Assembly: GCF_030362795.1 (NCBI RefSeq)
Contig: NZ_JAUCBM010000005.1
Location: forward strand, 62,001-126,000
Length of the DNA stretch: 64,000 bases
Origin: Pseudochrobactrum kiredjianiae
GTDB taxonomy: Bacteria > Pseudomonadota > Alphaproteobacteria > Rhizobiales > Rhizobiaceae
Direction of reading: 5' to 3'
A program made the position numbers and the translations under genes. Within the stretch, counting starts at the first letter, position 1. Each line of letters begins with the position of its first letter. The notes under the pieces are model-generated. The model ran no database searches. It was not told the origin of the DNA and saw only the letters and a list, made by a program, of their open reading frames with translations. Positions 1 to 8,435 of the stretch are shown here, in pieces.

Positions 1-101
1 GCTCCGGTTCTCAAGAACCACCATTTTCGCCTCGTCATAACCCAAATCTCAAGCTGCTCTGCAGAGCGCTTCGATCTTTGGGATGCTTGAATGGACGTGA
101 A
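1..101. other. Window edge, no gene established
   Basis: This stretch lies downstream of dusA on the minus strand. A minus-strand ATG at 24-22, preceded by GAGG at good spacing, could open a further gene that runs out of the window (first residues MVVLENRS), but eight codons are too few to identify anything. A 12-bp perfect palindrome, GCTCTGCAGAGC, sits at 55-66. Nothing else is supported. Confidence 0.3.
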
Positions 102-1148
102 TTATTCCGCCGCCTGTTCCGCACGGGCGGCGTTGTTTTCTTCCACTTCCGCAGCGGTTTCACACATCACCTGATAGGCTTTACGGATGGTTTTGCTGTC
201 CGCATCATTGCGCGTGGCATCCGTCGAGAGAATCTGCCGCCAGCGGCGTGATCCGGCCTGCCCCTGAAACAACCCGACCATATGACGTGAAACATGCGTG
301 AGACGGCCACCATCAGCAATATGCCGGTCTGAATAATCACACATAATATCCAGCACATCCTCCATGGAGAGAGGGGCGGTTTCATCACCATAAACAAGGC
401 GATCCACGTCGCGCAGAACCATTGGTGTATGATAGGCGGTTCTGCCCATCATAACGCCGTCTGTATGCTGTAAATGGAGCGCTGTTGCCTCCATACTGGT
501 AATGCCGCCATTAATGCCGATAAAATGCTGCGGATAATCCTGTTTCAGACGATACACGCGGTCATAGTCCAGTGGCGGGATATCGCGGTTCTCTTTCGGT
601 GATAGTCCCTGCAACCATGCTTTACGGGCGTGTACCCAGAGCGCGTCTGCACCCTCTGCAATTACCATGCGGCTGAGTTCCGACAGTGCGACTTCCTGAT
701 CCTGATCGTCCACGCCGATACGGCATTTTACTGTGACCGGAATGTTCACTGTCTGCTTCATCGCGGCAACGCAATCTGCAACCAGCTGTGGTGTCAGCAT
801 CAAACAGGCACCGAAAGCACCGGATTGCACGCGATCTGACGGGCAGCCGACATTGAGATTGATCTCATCATAGCCGAAGGACTCGCCGATTTTTGCTGCT
901 TCCGAAAGCTTCACCGGATCAGAGCCGCCAAGCTGCAAAGCGACCGGATGTTCTTGATCGGAGAAGCCTAGCAAACGGTCGCGTTTGCCATGAATAGCGG
1001 CATCAGCCACCACCATTTCCGTATAGAGCAGGGTATGGCGTGTCAGAAGACGATGCAGAAAACGGCAATGCCTGTCCGTCCAGTCGAGCATGGGCGCTAT
1101 GGAAAAGGTTTTGGCGGCATAGAGTTTAGCTGGTGTGGTCACAATCAT
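102..1148 (-). CDS. dusA: tRNA-dihydrouridine(20/20a) synthase DusA
   Basis: This FMN-dependent, NADPH-using enzyme reduces uridine 20/20a in the tRNA D-loop to dihydrouridine in the cytoplasm. The 348-residue protein has the Dus TIM barrel with the early FMN motif SIAPMLDWTDRHCR, the active-site motif LNVGCPSDR (catalytic Cys about residue 102), and the phosphate-binding GINGGI and GVMMGR motifs of the C-terminal half of the barrel. The wording APMLDWTDRHCR is typical of DusA rather than DusB or DusC. The length is normal for the family. It is monocistronic or the first gene before whatever lies left of the window; the next gene upstream, a retropepsin-like protease, is on the same strand 56 bp away. 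Identification is firm. Confidence 0.95.
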   Translation of the reverse strand: MIVTTPAKLYAAKTFSIAPMLDWTDRHCRFLHRLLTRHTLLYTEMVVADAAIHGKRDRLLGFSDQEHPVALQLGGSDPVKLSEAAKIGESFGYDEINLNVGCPSDRVQSGAFGACLMLTPQLVADCVAAMKQTVNIPVTVKCRIGVDDQDQEVALSELSRMVIAEGADALWVHARKAWLQGLSPKENRDIPPLDYDRVYRLKQDYPQHFIGINGGITSMEATALHLQHTDGVMMGRTAYHTPMVLRDVDRLVYGDETAPLSMEDVLDIMCDYSDRHIADGGRLTHVSRHMVGLFQGQAGSRRWRQILSTDATRNDADSKTIRKAYQVMCETAAEVEENNAARAEQAAE

Positions 1149-1204
1149 CTTCTTTATGTGTCGTTTCAGGCGGACATACTCATTATGGGCGAATCTGTCC
1201 AGTT

Positions 1205-1909
1205 TTAGTCGGTCAGGATCAGTTGATCTCGTTGCACACTATAGGCGCTCAGGCTGTTCATGAAGTTCATCCCCAGCAAACTGCCGCTGAGCTGCCCCTC
1301 CTGCGAGACCAGAGCCCGCAAATCATAGCGGACGATATTGCCGATTTTTATTTCCTGCAAAGGCACCGTCGCAGCCATAGTACGGCCATTGGCAGTACTG
1401 ACCGGAACCGTATATTTGAGATTGCTGGTATCAATGCCAACTCTCTGCGCATCGGCCTGCGTCAGCACGATGGTTGAGGCACCGGTATCGACCATGAAGT
1501 TGACGCGCTGGTCATTGACCAGAGCATTAACCTCAAAATGTCCATTTGCAGACTGGCTGATGCTGACAATCTCCGAGCCATCTGCATTGTTACTGCTGAT
1601 GGCAGTGCCGGGTATCAGACCGGCAGTGACGCGGTTAGCGATGTTTTTCAGCTCATATTGATATTGATAGCCGGTGACGAGGCCGAGAATAATCACTGCC
1701 CAGATCGCAATATTGCGCATGACGTGATTGAGCGGGATGCCGGAGCCAAGCAGACCGGCCGCCACAACAACGCCGAAAATGCTCATATAGGCCGCATCGG
1801 CAAAATCATCATTGGCAAGGCCAAGCGTGGTGCCGCTCTCATCATTGATGATCAGCACAAGTATAAGAACAGCAATTGCCGCGATAACCAGCCAGAATAA
1901 ACGGTTCAT
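1205..1909 (-). CDS. Membrane-anchored retropepsin-like aspartic protease (TIGR02281 type)
   Basis: The protein is predicted to be an inner-membrane protein with a single-domain (clan AA) aspartic protease facing the periplasm. The N-terminal half has about three hydrophobic segments (the first begins right after the start with MNRLFWLVIAAIAVLIL). The C-terminal half carries the active-site motif FMVDTGAST followed by the flap-like stretch NGRTMAATVPL and the second signature LLGMNFMNSL. One DTG motif per chain means the active enzyme should be a dimer. I prefer ATG 1909 (234 residues) because AGGAA lies upstream of it and the transmembrane segment starts there; a start at 1948 would add 13 residues. 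The natural substrate is unknown. It is divergent from cobT. Confidence 0.8.
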   Translation of the reverse strand: MNRLFWLVIAAIAVLILVLIINDESGTTLGLANDDFADAAYMSIFGVVVAAGLLGSGIPLNHVMRNIAIWAVIILGLVTGYQYQYELKNIANRVTAGLIPGTAISSNNADGSEIVSISQSANGHFEVNALVNDQRVNFMVDTGASTIVLTQADAQRVGIDTSNLKYTVPVSTANGRTMAATVPLQEIKIGNIVRYDLRALVSQEGQLSGSLLGMNFMNSLSAYSVQRDQLILTD

Positions 1910-2089
1910 ATAATCAGTGTTCCTGAAACTGTCAGATAATTGTACCAAACGATTTTATGCACTCTATATGGAGGCTTTAGGCTACGGGCACAATAATTTC
2001 ATTTTTCAGCACTTTGAAAAACTGTGAGCAGGGCGTATAGCAGGCACAAATGAATTTCCCCCAATACGGTTAATGACGGATTTAATAAC

Positions 2090-3115
2090 GTGAGTAACAG
2101 CGGACTGCCATTTGATGATTTTCGTGAACTGATCAGCCAGCTTCCGTCGCAAAGCGAATTTGCCAGTGAAGCGGTTCGCGATCGTGAAGCGCGTTTGAGC
2201 AAGCCTGTCGGCTCGTTGGGACGTCTGGAAGAGATCGCAGAATGGCTGGCTGCATGGAGCGGTAAAGCCAAGCCGCAGATTATGCGCCCGCTGGTTGCGA
2301 TTTTTGCCGGTAACCATGGTGTGCTGGCACAGGGCGTAAGCTCGCAGCCGCAATCGCTGACGATGGATATGGTCAATAATTTTGCTGCCGGTGGTGCTGC
2401 AATTAACCAGATTTGCATTACCAATGATCTGGGCTTGAAGGTTTTTGATCTCGCGCTTGAGCATCCTACAGAAGACATTACTATGAGTGCGGCCATGGAT
2501 GAGCGCACTTGTGCCGCCACAATGGCTTTCGGCATGGAAGCGATTGCCGGTGGTACGGATCTACTCTGCATTGGTGAAATGGGCGTTGGCAATACAACAA
2601 TTGCTGCTGCGATGTCTCTGGCGCTGTTTGGCGGACAGGCTGAGGACTGGGTTTCACTAGCTGCCGGTGAAGATGCAAGCATTTTGTCTGCTAAAATCGC
2701 TGCCGTGAAAAAAGCTGTTGCCCTCAATGAAGGTAACTTACGTGATCCGCTGGAAGTGCTGCGTCGTCTGGGTGGCCGTGAACTGGCTGCAATCACCGGT
2801 GCTATTCTGGCCGCACGTGCTGAGAAAATTCCGGTACTGATTGATGGTTATGTCGCCAGTGCCGCCGCTGCAATTCTACTGGCGATGAATGGTGAAGCTC
2901 TGGATCATTGCCTGTTCTCCCATGTTTCTGCGGAGCAGGGCCATCGCCTGTTGCTGGAGAAAATGGGCAAAGCCCCATTGCTTGATCTGAATATCAGCCT
3001 CGGCTCCGGCGTTGGTGCAGCACTTGCGGCAGGTCTGGTTAAAACCGCCGCTCAATGCCATATCGCAATGGCAACTGCCGAAGATGCCGGCATGAATGGG
3101 CGCAGCGTTTCTTAA
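2090..3115 (+). CDS. cobT: Nicotinate-nucleotide:dimethylbenzimidazole phosphoribosyltransferase
   Basis: CobT makes alpha-ribazole phosphate from dimethylbenzimidazole and nicotinate mononucleotide for the lower loop of cobalamin. The 341-residue protein starts at GTG and shows the family motifs KPVGSLGRLEE, FAGNHGV and GEMGVGNTT (this last one carries the substrate-pocket Glu). The C-terminal motif that normally reads RLGEGTGAALA, whose Glu is the proposed general base, reads SLGSGVGAALA here, with Ser at about residue 306. The rest of the protein is intact, so this may be a lineage change or an enzyme with altered activity. It is a single gene, followed by a strong terminator; no cobalamin riboswitch is visible in the 140 bp upstream. 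Confidence 0.9.
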   Translation: MSNSGLPFDDFRELISQLPSQSEFASEAVRDREARLSKPVGSLGRLEEIAEWLAAWSGKAKPQIMRPLVAIFAGNHGVLAQGVSSQPQSLTMDMVNNFAAGGAAINQICITNDLGLKVFDLALEHPTEDITMSAAMDERTCAATMAFGMEAIAGGTDLLCIGEMGVGNTTIAAAMSLALFGGQAEDWVSLAAGEDASILSAKIAAVKKAVALNEGNLRDPLEVLRRLGGRELAAITGAILAARAEKIPVLIDGYVASAAAAILLAMNGEALDHCLFSHVSAEQGHRLLLEKMGKAPLLDLNISLGSGVGAALAAGLVKTAAQCHIAMATAEDAGMNGRSVS

Positions 3116-3140
3116 AAGAGCTTACACTCAGAAAAACGAA

Positions 3141-3171
3141 AATCCGGCAGCGTCAGCGAGCCGGATTTTTT
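3141..3171 (+). terminator. Rho-independent terminator of cobT
   Basis: AATCCGGC (3141-3148) pairs with GCCGGATT (3160-3167), followed by a T run. Confidence 0.85.
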
Positions 3172-3423
3172 GTATTGGCTATATGTTTTATCATTCAAAG
3201 TGAAAATTAAATCGCAAATACTGCAATTAATTGCGGTTGTGCGCTGCGCTGGTGTTTTTATGATGTGACCATAGTGAGAGACGGAGCATTTTAAAGACAG
3301 GCGGCAATTTTACTGAAAGTTATATTTGCTGAAGCAACAGCCGGAGGGGTATATTTTACGCTGGTATATCCGCGATCATTTTACAATTCATATTAGGGTA
3401 TGTTTTATGTCGCCTGTAGCATG

Positions 3424-3460
3424 AATGGCACTATCCTTAACCGTGAAGGATAGTGCCATT
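3424..3460. terminator. Perfect 15-bp hairpin, likely terminator of the Lrp-type gene
   Basis: AATGGCACTATCCTT (3424-3438) and AAGGATAGTGCCATT (3446-3460) pair perfectly around a 7-nt loop, 12 bp past the stop of the minus-strand regulator. No real T run follows on either strand, so a terminator role is inferred from position. Confidence 0.5.
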
Positions 3461-3471
3461 TGCTGTCATTG

Positions 3472-3951
3472 TTAGTTGCCGTCTTTATCGAGGATCATAT
3501 AATCCAGCGGCAATTCTGTGGTATATTTGATCTGTTCCATCGCGAAAGATGAGGACACATTGCGGATTTCGATCTTGCTGATTAGGCGTTTATAAAACGC
3601 ATCATAAGCACCAATATCCGGCACAACCACGCGCAGCAGATAATCAATATCACCGCTCATGCGGTAGAATTCTACGACTTCCGGAAATTCCTGAACGACC
3701 TCAGCAAAGCGTTTCAGCCATTCATGACTGTGCGAACTGGTGCGAACAGAAACAAAGACTGTGACGCGCGCATTAATCCGAACCGGATCAAGCACAGCAA
3801 CACGGCGTTTGATGATGCCGTCTTCTTCCAGCTTCTGAATACGGCGCCAGCACGGGGTGGTGGAAAGACCAACTTTTTTAGCAATATCTGCTACTGCCAG
3901 CGTTGCATCTTCCTGCAACAGACGGAGAATTTTTCTGTCTAGCCTGTCCAT
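3472..3951 (-). CDS. Lrp/AsnC family transcriptional regulator
   Basis: This 159-residue DNA-binding regulator has an N-terminal helix-turn-helix (residues about 1-60, LDRKILRLLQEDATLAVADI, with recognition-helix region GLSTTPCWRRIQKL) and a C-terminal RAM ligand-binding domain (about 70-150, with SGDIDYLLRVVVPD, the segment where amino-acid effectors bind). Members form dimers to octamers and respond to amino acids. No divergently transcribed target is adjacent (the upstream neighbour, the glycosylase gene, is on the same strand), so the target is not predictable from context. The family is clear; the effector is unknown. Confidence 0.9.
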   Translation of the reverse strand: MDRLDRKILRLLQEDATLAVADIAKKVGLSTTPCWRRIQKLEEDGIIKRRVAVLDPVRINARVTVFVSVRTSSHSHEWLKRFAEVVQEFPEVVEFYRMSGDIDYLLRVVVPDIGAYDAFYKRLISKIEIRNVSSSFAMEQIKYTTELPLDYMILDKDGN

Positions 3952-4072
3952 TTTGCCTCACAATCAGCGCCAAATGCGGTGTTTTTAAAACTGTATACCT
4001 TATGAAGGAGTGCAGCAGTAAACGCGAAGAATATAATACTCGTCATAAGGTTAAAGTTAGAAAATATTTCTA

Positions 4073-4732
4073 CTAGGTCAATAGCTGCCGGATTTTTTGA
4101 CGAAGCACCGGCAAAAGCTCGTTTTCAAACCACGGATTACGGTTCAACCAGCCGCTATTGCGCCATGACGGATGCGGCAATGGCAGGACTGCGGGGCCTT
4201 CATTCTGATTGCTCTCAATATAGCGCCGCCAGTTCATGACTGTCTCAGTCATATTGAGTGGTTTTTTCTGCGCCTGCAAATAATCTTGGTAGGTCGGATT
4301 GCGGTTGAGGTGGTAGGTCTGGGCATGACTGCCAATGGCGATAATCAACTCGAGCTGTGGCATCAGTGCAAAAAGCTGGTCATGCCATGTCAGGCGGCAC
4401 TCGCGCCGTGGCGGCAGGTCGCCGCCATGTTTGTCGTAGCCTGGAAAGCAGAACCCCATCGGAATAATGGCAAAGCGCTCAGTGTCGTAAAATTCCTCGG
4501 AGCTAACATCGAGCCATTGGCGTAGCCGTGTGCCGGAGGGGTCATTAAACGGAATGCCGGTCTTATGCACACGAATGCCCGGAGCCTGACCGCAAATGGC
4601 AATTCTGGCCGTAGCAGAAGATATACAGACAGGATTAGGCTCATGATCCAGCTTTTTGCCATTGAGCGGCTGATCACGACAGATCGTACATTTGTCTATT
4701 CGCTGCTGAAGCAGTTGAAGTTCTGCTGTCAT
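4073..4732 (-). CDS. Uracil-DNA glycosylase family protein
   Basis: The protein belongs to the uracil-DNA glycosylase superfamily, which removes uracil or related lesions from DNA. The 219-residue product has motif A as ICGQAPGIRVHKTGIPFND and the C-terminal DNA-intercalation motif as PHPSWRN. A CxxC (CTIC) near the N terminus recalls the iron-sulfur families 4 and 5, but I cannot see four clearly placed cysteines, so the subfamily is left open. I place the start at ATG 4732, one base after the stop of the upstream nuclease gene; a longer frame to 4894 would overlap that gene by 160 bp. The pair is probably translationally coupled. Confidence 0.75.
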   Translation of the reverse strand: MTAELQLLQQRIDKCTICRDQPLNGKKLDHEPNPVCISSATARIAICGQAPGIRVHKTGIPFNDPSGTRLRQWLDVSSEEFYDTERFAIIPMGFCFPGYDKHGGDLPPRRECRLTWHDQLFALMPQLELIIAIGSHAQTYHLNRNPTYQDYLQAQKKPLNMTETVMNWRRYIESNQNEGPAVLPLPHPSWRNSGWLNRNPWFENELLPVLRQKIRQLLT

Positions 4733-4733
4733 A

Positions 4734-5420
4734 TTACCTTTGGCTCTGGTTACGGTCATTATAACGGGGCTGATTGTTTTTACGCCATTTGGCCGGTCGT
4801 TCAAAATTACCTGCCCACAGGCCGCGTTTATTTTTACGGGCATCAGCTTCTTCCCGCTGGTAGAGACCATAAGAAACAGCCCAGCCTTGTGCAACCATAG
4901 TACGGTTCAGATCAATGTCTCCGGCTTTGCAGTAAGCGAGAATGCGTTTGTACTGGTCGCGCCCTTCAGAGGTGCAGGTAACTGTTTGCCCGCCGATCAA
5001 CTTGCGTAATTCTGCCGTGGCATAATCTCCACAGGCATAGGCTTTACCGTTCAGATCGCAGCTTTGTGCGGATTCCGGCGTATCCATGCCTTTGAAACGA
5101 ATACGTTGTCCCTGTATGGCAATGGTGTCGCCATCATAAATATGCAGGCTGCTGCCGCGCCCGCTTAATTGTGCAGGGGCGGGCTGGGTGCGATTAGTGG
5201 CTGAGCTTTCAGGTCTGAAGGGACTGTCCGGTGAAAGCAGGCCAGGCCAGTCGGGCATAAATGTTTGCAATGCTGCATAAATGCCAAGCAGCAGTAATGC
5301 TGCCGCAATGCCGGAGCGGCGCAAAAAGGAATAGGGCGTGCGCTGCGGCCTGCGATATTGGCGGCGCGGTGTCCGTGGTCTGTAAGGCTGAGGTCTGCGA
5401 CCGGATGTTGGTGGTTTCAT
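4734..5420 (-). CDS. Thermonuclease (SNc/TNase) family protein, membrane-anchored
   Basis: This is a staphylococcal-nuclease-like protein of 228 residues. The basic, Arg/Pro-rich N terminus is followed by one transmembrane segment (SGIAAALLLLGIYAALQTF, about 36-54), so the nuclease domain should be periplasmic. The SNc domain (about 92-205) has the metal-site stretch DGDTIAIQGQRIRFKGMDTPES and the later GRDQYKRILAYC with the catalytic Arg; four cysteines (CDLNGKAYACG, VTCTSE, YCKAG) could form disulfides. It is immediately upstream of the glycosylase gene on the same strand. The substrate, RNA or DNA, cannot be told. Confidence 0.85.
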   Translation of the reverse strand: MKPPTSGRRPQPYRPRTPRRQYRRPQRTPYSFLRRSGIAAALLLLGIYAALQTFMPDWPGLLSPDSPFRPESSATNRTQPAPAQLSGRGSSLHIYDGDTIAIQGQRIRFKGMDTPESAQSCDLNGKAYACGDYATAELRKLIGGQTVTCTSEGRDQYKRILAYCKAGDIDLNRTMVAQGWAVSYGLYQREEADARKNKRGLWAGNFERPAKWRKNNQPRYNDRNQSQR

Positions 5421-6047
5421 GCGGCGACTATAAAGCGCTCTGCTTTGAAGAAAAGAGACTTATCAGAAGAGACGGCTGAATATTTCAAACCAGATGCCGG
5501 AAAGGAAAGAATCGGTTTTGAAGAGTGATTCTTCGCAAAATCCCAATTTGTAGGGAAAGTGGCATTTATAATTATTTACTTAACTATAATTCGCAACGTG
5601 CTGGCAACTATGGCGTGCTGAAAGCGCTTTTAGCGTGGGATTCAAGGGGGTGAACTTATATATACGTACAAATTTGTGTTGTTTTGGTAACAGTATTTAT
5701 CTTTCACACGAGGTATGGTTGAGCAGACGGACTTGGCCTATTTCCCGCCATAAATGCGGGGCACCGATAGACAGCAGACAAAGTTCAGTCGTAGCAGAGT
5801 GATAAACAATCTTTGTTTTTTATTGAGGTCGGTAATTGCATAACAGTCGTTTTTATCAAAGAAATCCGCAGCTTAAGGAGCAGTTCTGTACTGTTGCTGC
5901 AATTGCGGAACAGATTGAAACAACTTTGCTGAGCCGATCTGCTGCACGGGTCGTAATCTTGCCTGAAAAACGGGCTAATTTTTCTCATCTCGTTAACTTG
6001 TCTTTAACCAAACTTGTTTTGGCGAATGATAATGAAAGAATGCTGTC
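5421..6047. other. Divergent intergenic region upstream of exoR
   Basis: This 627-bp AT-rich region must hold the promoters of the nuclease gene (minus) and exoR (plus). I find no repeat element in it. The only open frame of note is the 71-codon frame at 5836-6051, listed separately. No sigma-factor site is clear enough to name. Confidence 0.4.
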
Positions 6048-6051
6048 GTGA
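5836..6051 (+). CDS. Possible small protein overlapping exoR start
   Basis: A 71-codon frame begins at TTG with GAGG seven bases upstream and ends with a TGA that overlaps the exoR start as GTGA, the arrangement typical of translational coupling. The product (ending LVLANDNERMLS) has no signal peptide or membrane segment and I do not recognise it. The codon use (AGA, CGA, TTA present) is less biased than in neighbouring genes, which argues against a highly conserved gene. It may instead be leader sequence of exoR. Confidence 0.35.
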   Translation: MHNSRFYQRNPQLKEQFCTVAAIAEQIETTLLSRSAARVVILPEKRANFSHLVNLSLTKLVLANDNERMLS

Positions 6052-6827
6052 TCGGGTCGTTTAAGAAAATCGCTTATTCTGTCTGTGGTGCTGGTGTTGC
6101 GCTCACTGTTGTGTGCAGCAGCGCATTCGCTTTCGATATTCCGGATAATGCGGACAAGAAAAGCAATCCGTTTGAAGTTTTCAAATTCGGTGTGTCTGCC
6201 TTCAAAAGCGGCCATAAAGATGAAGCCGTGAAAGCTCTGCGCTATGCAGCAGATCAGGGGCATCCGGGTGCAAACTGGAAACTCGCGAGCATGTATGCTC
6301 AGGGTGACGGCGTTCCGGAAGATGATTACGAAGCCTATAAGATTTTCGAAAAGATCGTTCACGAAGGTGCAGAGCCTGGTTCAGAGAATGAATCTTATGT
6401 TGCCGGTGCGCTGGTTCAGCTTGCCCGCTACATGAAGCGTGGTATTCCTGACTCCCCTGTGAATTCTAATCCGGATATGGCGCGCGATCTTTATACGCAG
6501 GCCGCATCTAATTTCGGTGATCCGACTGCGCAGTTTGAATTGGGCGCGATGTTGCTCAAGGGAGATGGCGTGGAAAAGAATACCACACAGGCCGCACGCT
6601 GGTTCCGCCTGTCTGCCAATAAAGGCAATGCCAATGCGCAGGCCATGCTCGGCAATATGTTGTTTCAGGCCGGTAAGACCGTTCGCGGACTGGCGATGCT
6701 GACCTCAGCGTTTGAGCGCTGCTCCGATAAGGATTGCGATTGGATTCGCTCTATGCAGGAGCAAGCATTCTCTGTCGCCGGTGAAGCAGATCGCCGCAAT
6801 GCCATTGCTCTGATTGGCCAGCATTAA
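6048..6827 (+). CDS. exoR: ExoR, periplasmic Sel1-repeat regulator
   Basis: ExoR is the periplasmic protein that in Sinorhizobium and Agrobacterium binds and holds down the ExoS-ChvI (in Brucella BvrS-BvrR) two-component system; its proteolysis switches on exopolysaccharide and represses motility. The 259-residue product has a Sec signal peptide (cleavage after SSAFA) and Sel1/TPR-like helices, e.g. AADQGHPGANWKLASMYAQG, AASNFGDPTAQFELGAMLL and SANKGNANAQAMLGNMLF, plus the ExoR-like C-terminal stretch VRGLAMLTSAFERCS. The GTG at 6048 is the only usable start because the frame is closed just upstream (6033). xth follows convergently, as in rhizobia. Confidence 0.85.
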   Translation: MIGSFKKIAYSVCGAGVALTVVCSSAFAFDIPDNADKKSNPFEVFKFGVSAFKSGHKDEAVKALRYAADQGHPGANWKLASMYAQGDGVPEDDYEAYKIFEKIVHEGAEPGSENESYVAGALVQLARYMKRGIPDSPVNSNPDMARDLYTQAASNFGDPTAQFELGAMLLKGDGVEKNTTQAARWFRLSANKGNANAQAMLGNMLFQAGKTVRGLAMLTSAFERCSDKDCDWIRSMQEQAFSVAGEADRRNAIALIGQH

Positions 6828-6965
6828 GAAATTGCTGGCAATGTCTTAGGAGAGAAAGCGAGTGCTATCTCTCAAGCGCAAAGACCCATTTTGCCATGAT
6901 GTGTTTTAGCAAAATGATTCAAGTTAAAGTGCTATAAGCTTATAATCTTTGAGATAATTTTATTT

Positions 6966-7745
6966 TCAGCAGGCGAGCTGAATAACAACCGGCACATGGT
7001 CTGACGGTTTGTCCCATCCGCGTGTATGTTTCTCGATTTCCGCACCTTCAAGCATATTGGCTGCTTCCGGCGACAACATCAGATGGTCAATGCGGATGCC
7101 GTTGTTCTTTGGCCATGCACCTGCCTGATAATCCCAGAACGAGAACATTTGTTCGTCGCTGACATTGCGGATCGCATCGTAAAAGCCGAGATTAGCAAGA
7201 CGACGAAATGCCTGTTTGCTCTGGGGCAGAAACAATGCATCATTCACCCAGTTTTCCGGATGTTTGGCATCAATCGGCTGCGGGATGATATTATAGTCAC
7301 CGGCAAGCACCAGTGGCTCTTCCAGTTCCAGACGCTCTTTCGCCCAATCTTCCAGACGCTGCATCCAGCCAAGCTTATACGGGTATTTTTCTGTATCTAC
7401 CGGATTGCCGTTTGGCAGATAGAGCGAAACCACGCGGATCACGCCTTTGTCTGTGGTGAAGACAGCTTCGATAAAACGCGACTGCTCATCACTGTCATCG
7501 CCCGGCAAACCGCGATTAACCTCAACCGGTGAAACCTTGGAAAGAATAGCAACGCCGTTGAAGCCTTTCTGGCCGTGGGTTTCCACATGATAGCCGAGTG
7601 CTTCAATTTCCAGTCGCGGGAACAGGTCGTCTACGGATTTGATTTCCTGAAGGCAGGCAACATCCGGCTGACATTCCTGCAACCAATGCAGCAGATTTTC
7701 GATACGTGCTTTGACGCCATTAATATTCCACGTAGCAATTTTCAA
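6966..7745 (-). CDS. xth: Exodeoxyribonuclease III
   Basis: The enzyme cuts DNA at apurinic/apyrimidinic sites and degrades 3' ends in base-excision repair. The 259-residue protein is a complete endonuclease/exonuclease/phosphatase-fold domain with KIATWNINGVKARI (metal Asn), CLQEIK (catalytic Glu), GDYNIIPQPID (Asp/Asn), and the C-terminal RIDHLMLS and SDHVPV (catalytic Asp-His pair). It faces exoR tail to tail and is followed upstream by erpA on the same strand, 82 bp away. Confidence 0.93.
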   Translation of the reverse strand: MKIATWNINGVKARIENLLHWLQECQPDVACLQEIKSVDDLFPRLEIEALGYHVETHGQKGFNGVAILSKVSPVEVNRGLPGDDSDEQSRFIEAVFTTDKGVIRVVSLYLPNGNPVDTEKYPYKLGWMQRLEDWAKERLELEEPLVLAGDYNIIPQPIDAKHPENWVNDALFLPQSKQAFRRLANLGFYDAIRNVSDEQMFSFWDYQAGAWPKNNGIRIDHLMLSPEAANMLEGAEIEKHTRGWDKPSDHVPVVIQLAC

Positions 7746-7827
7746 AGCCGTATCCCCGTATTGATTTGGTATAAAAAAGCTGCCGCAGTGCAGATCGTGC
7801 GGCAGTTATATAATGAGCAGAAGCCGG

Positions 7828-8154
7828 TCAGATAGCGAAGCTGACGCCGCATCCGCAGGAGGAGGTCACATTCGGATTGTTGATCTGAAAGGATTGTCCC
7901 ATCAGGTCGTCGATAAAATCAATGATTGATCCGTCAATATAAGGCACGGAAATACTGTCGATCAGCACTTTGGCGCCGTCTTTTTCGATAATCAGATCAT
8001 CGTCATTGGTGTCATCGACGAGATCAAACTTGTAAGAAAAACCGGAGCAACCGCCGCCTTCAACGGAAATACGCAAGGCCGATTTATCGGCTTGCTTCTG
8101 CAGGATTTTGACAATGCGCTTTGCAGCGGCATCGGATACGGAAATGTCCGTCAT
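7828..8154 (-). CDS. erpA: Iron-sulfur cluster insertion protein (HesB/IscA/ErpA family)
   Basis: This A-type carrier delivers Fe-S clusters to target enzymes. The product of 108 residues has the three conserved cysteines in GGGCSGF and the C-terminal SSCGCGVSF. The start at ATG 8154 is chosen because AAGGTG lies seven bases upstream; a GTG at 8163 would sit on that ribosome binding site. It is divergent from dgt. The ErpA name rests on similarity and context; IscA cannot be excluded from the sequence alone. Confidence 0.85.
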   Translation of the reverse strand: MTDISVSDAAAKRIVKILQKQADKSALRISVEGGGCSGFSYKFDLVDDTNDDDLIIEKDGAKVLIDSISVPYIDGSIIDFIDDLMGQSFQINNPNVTSSCGCGVSFAI

Positions 8155-8435
8155 AATGGTCACCTTAAAATCTTGGGCGGTTCAAATTCCGCACAGGATA
8201 TGTTTTGATAGACCCTTAATATAGGTCAGAGGCGCTGAGGGTGCAATCACCCGATACAGCCATCGACGCTAAAGTTTTATCATGCGCAGCGGATCAGACC
8301 TGTTATTTAGCGTCGTAATTGTGATAATGCAGTATGGTGTATTGATTGCGGAAGACATGAACTGCCTTTCGCTGGAATACTGATTTTTAGTGATGAAGCA
8401 TCGATTGATAATACTCGGTAATAACAGGAAAAATA

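Larger units (their letters stand above)
3116..3471. other. Intergenic region between convergent cobT and Lrp gene
   Basis: Apart from the cobT terminator and the 15-bp hairpin next to the Lrp-type gene, the region is AT-rich and holds no open frame with a convincing start. A GGAGGGG at about 3343 looks like a ribosome binding site, but no start codon follows it at useful spacing in a frame with a plausible product. Confidence 0.5.

Noticed and set aside
1949-2089. Cobalamin riboswitch upstream of cobT
   Set aside because: The region is only 140 bp and I find no B12-box-like sequence or the required multi-stem layout.
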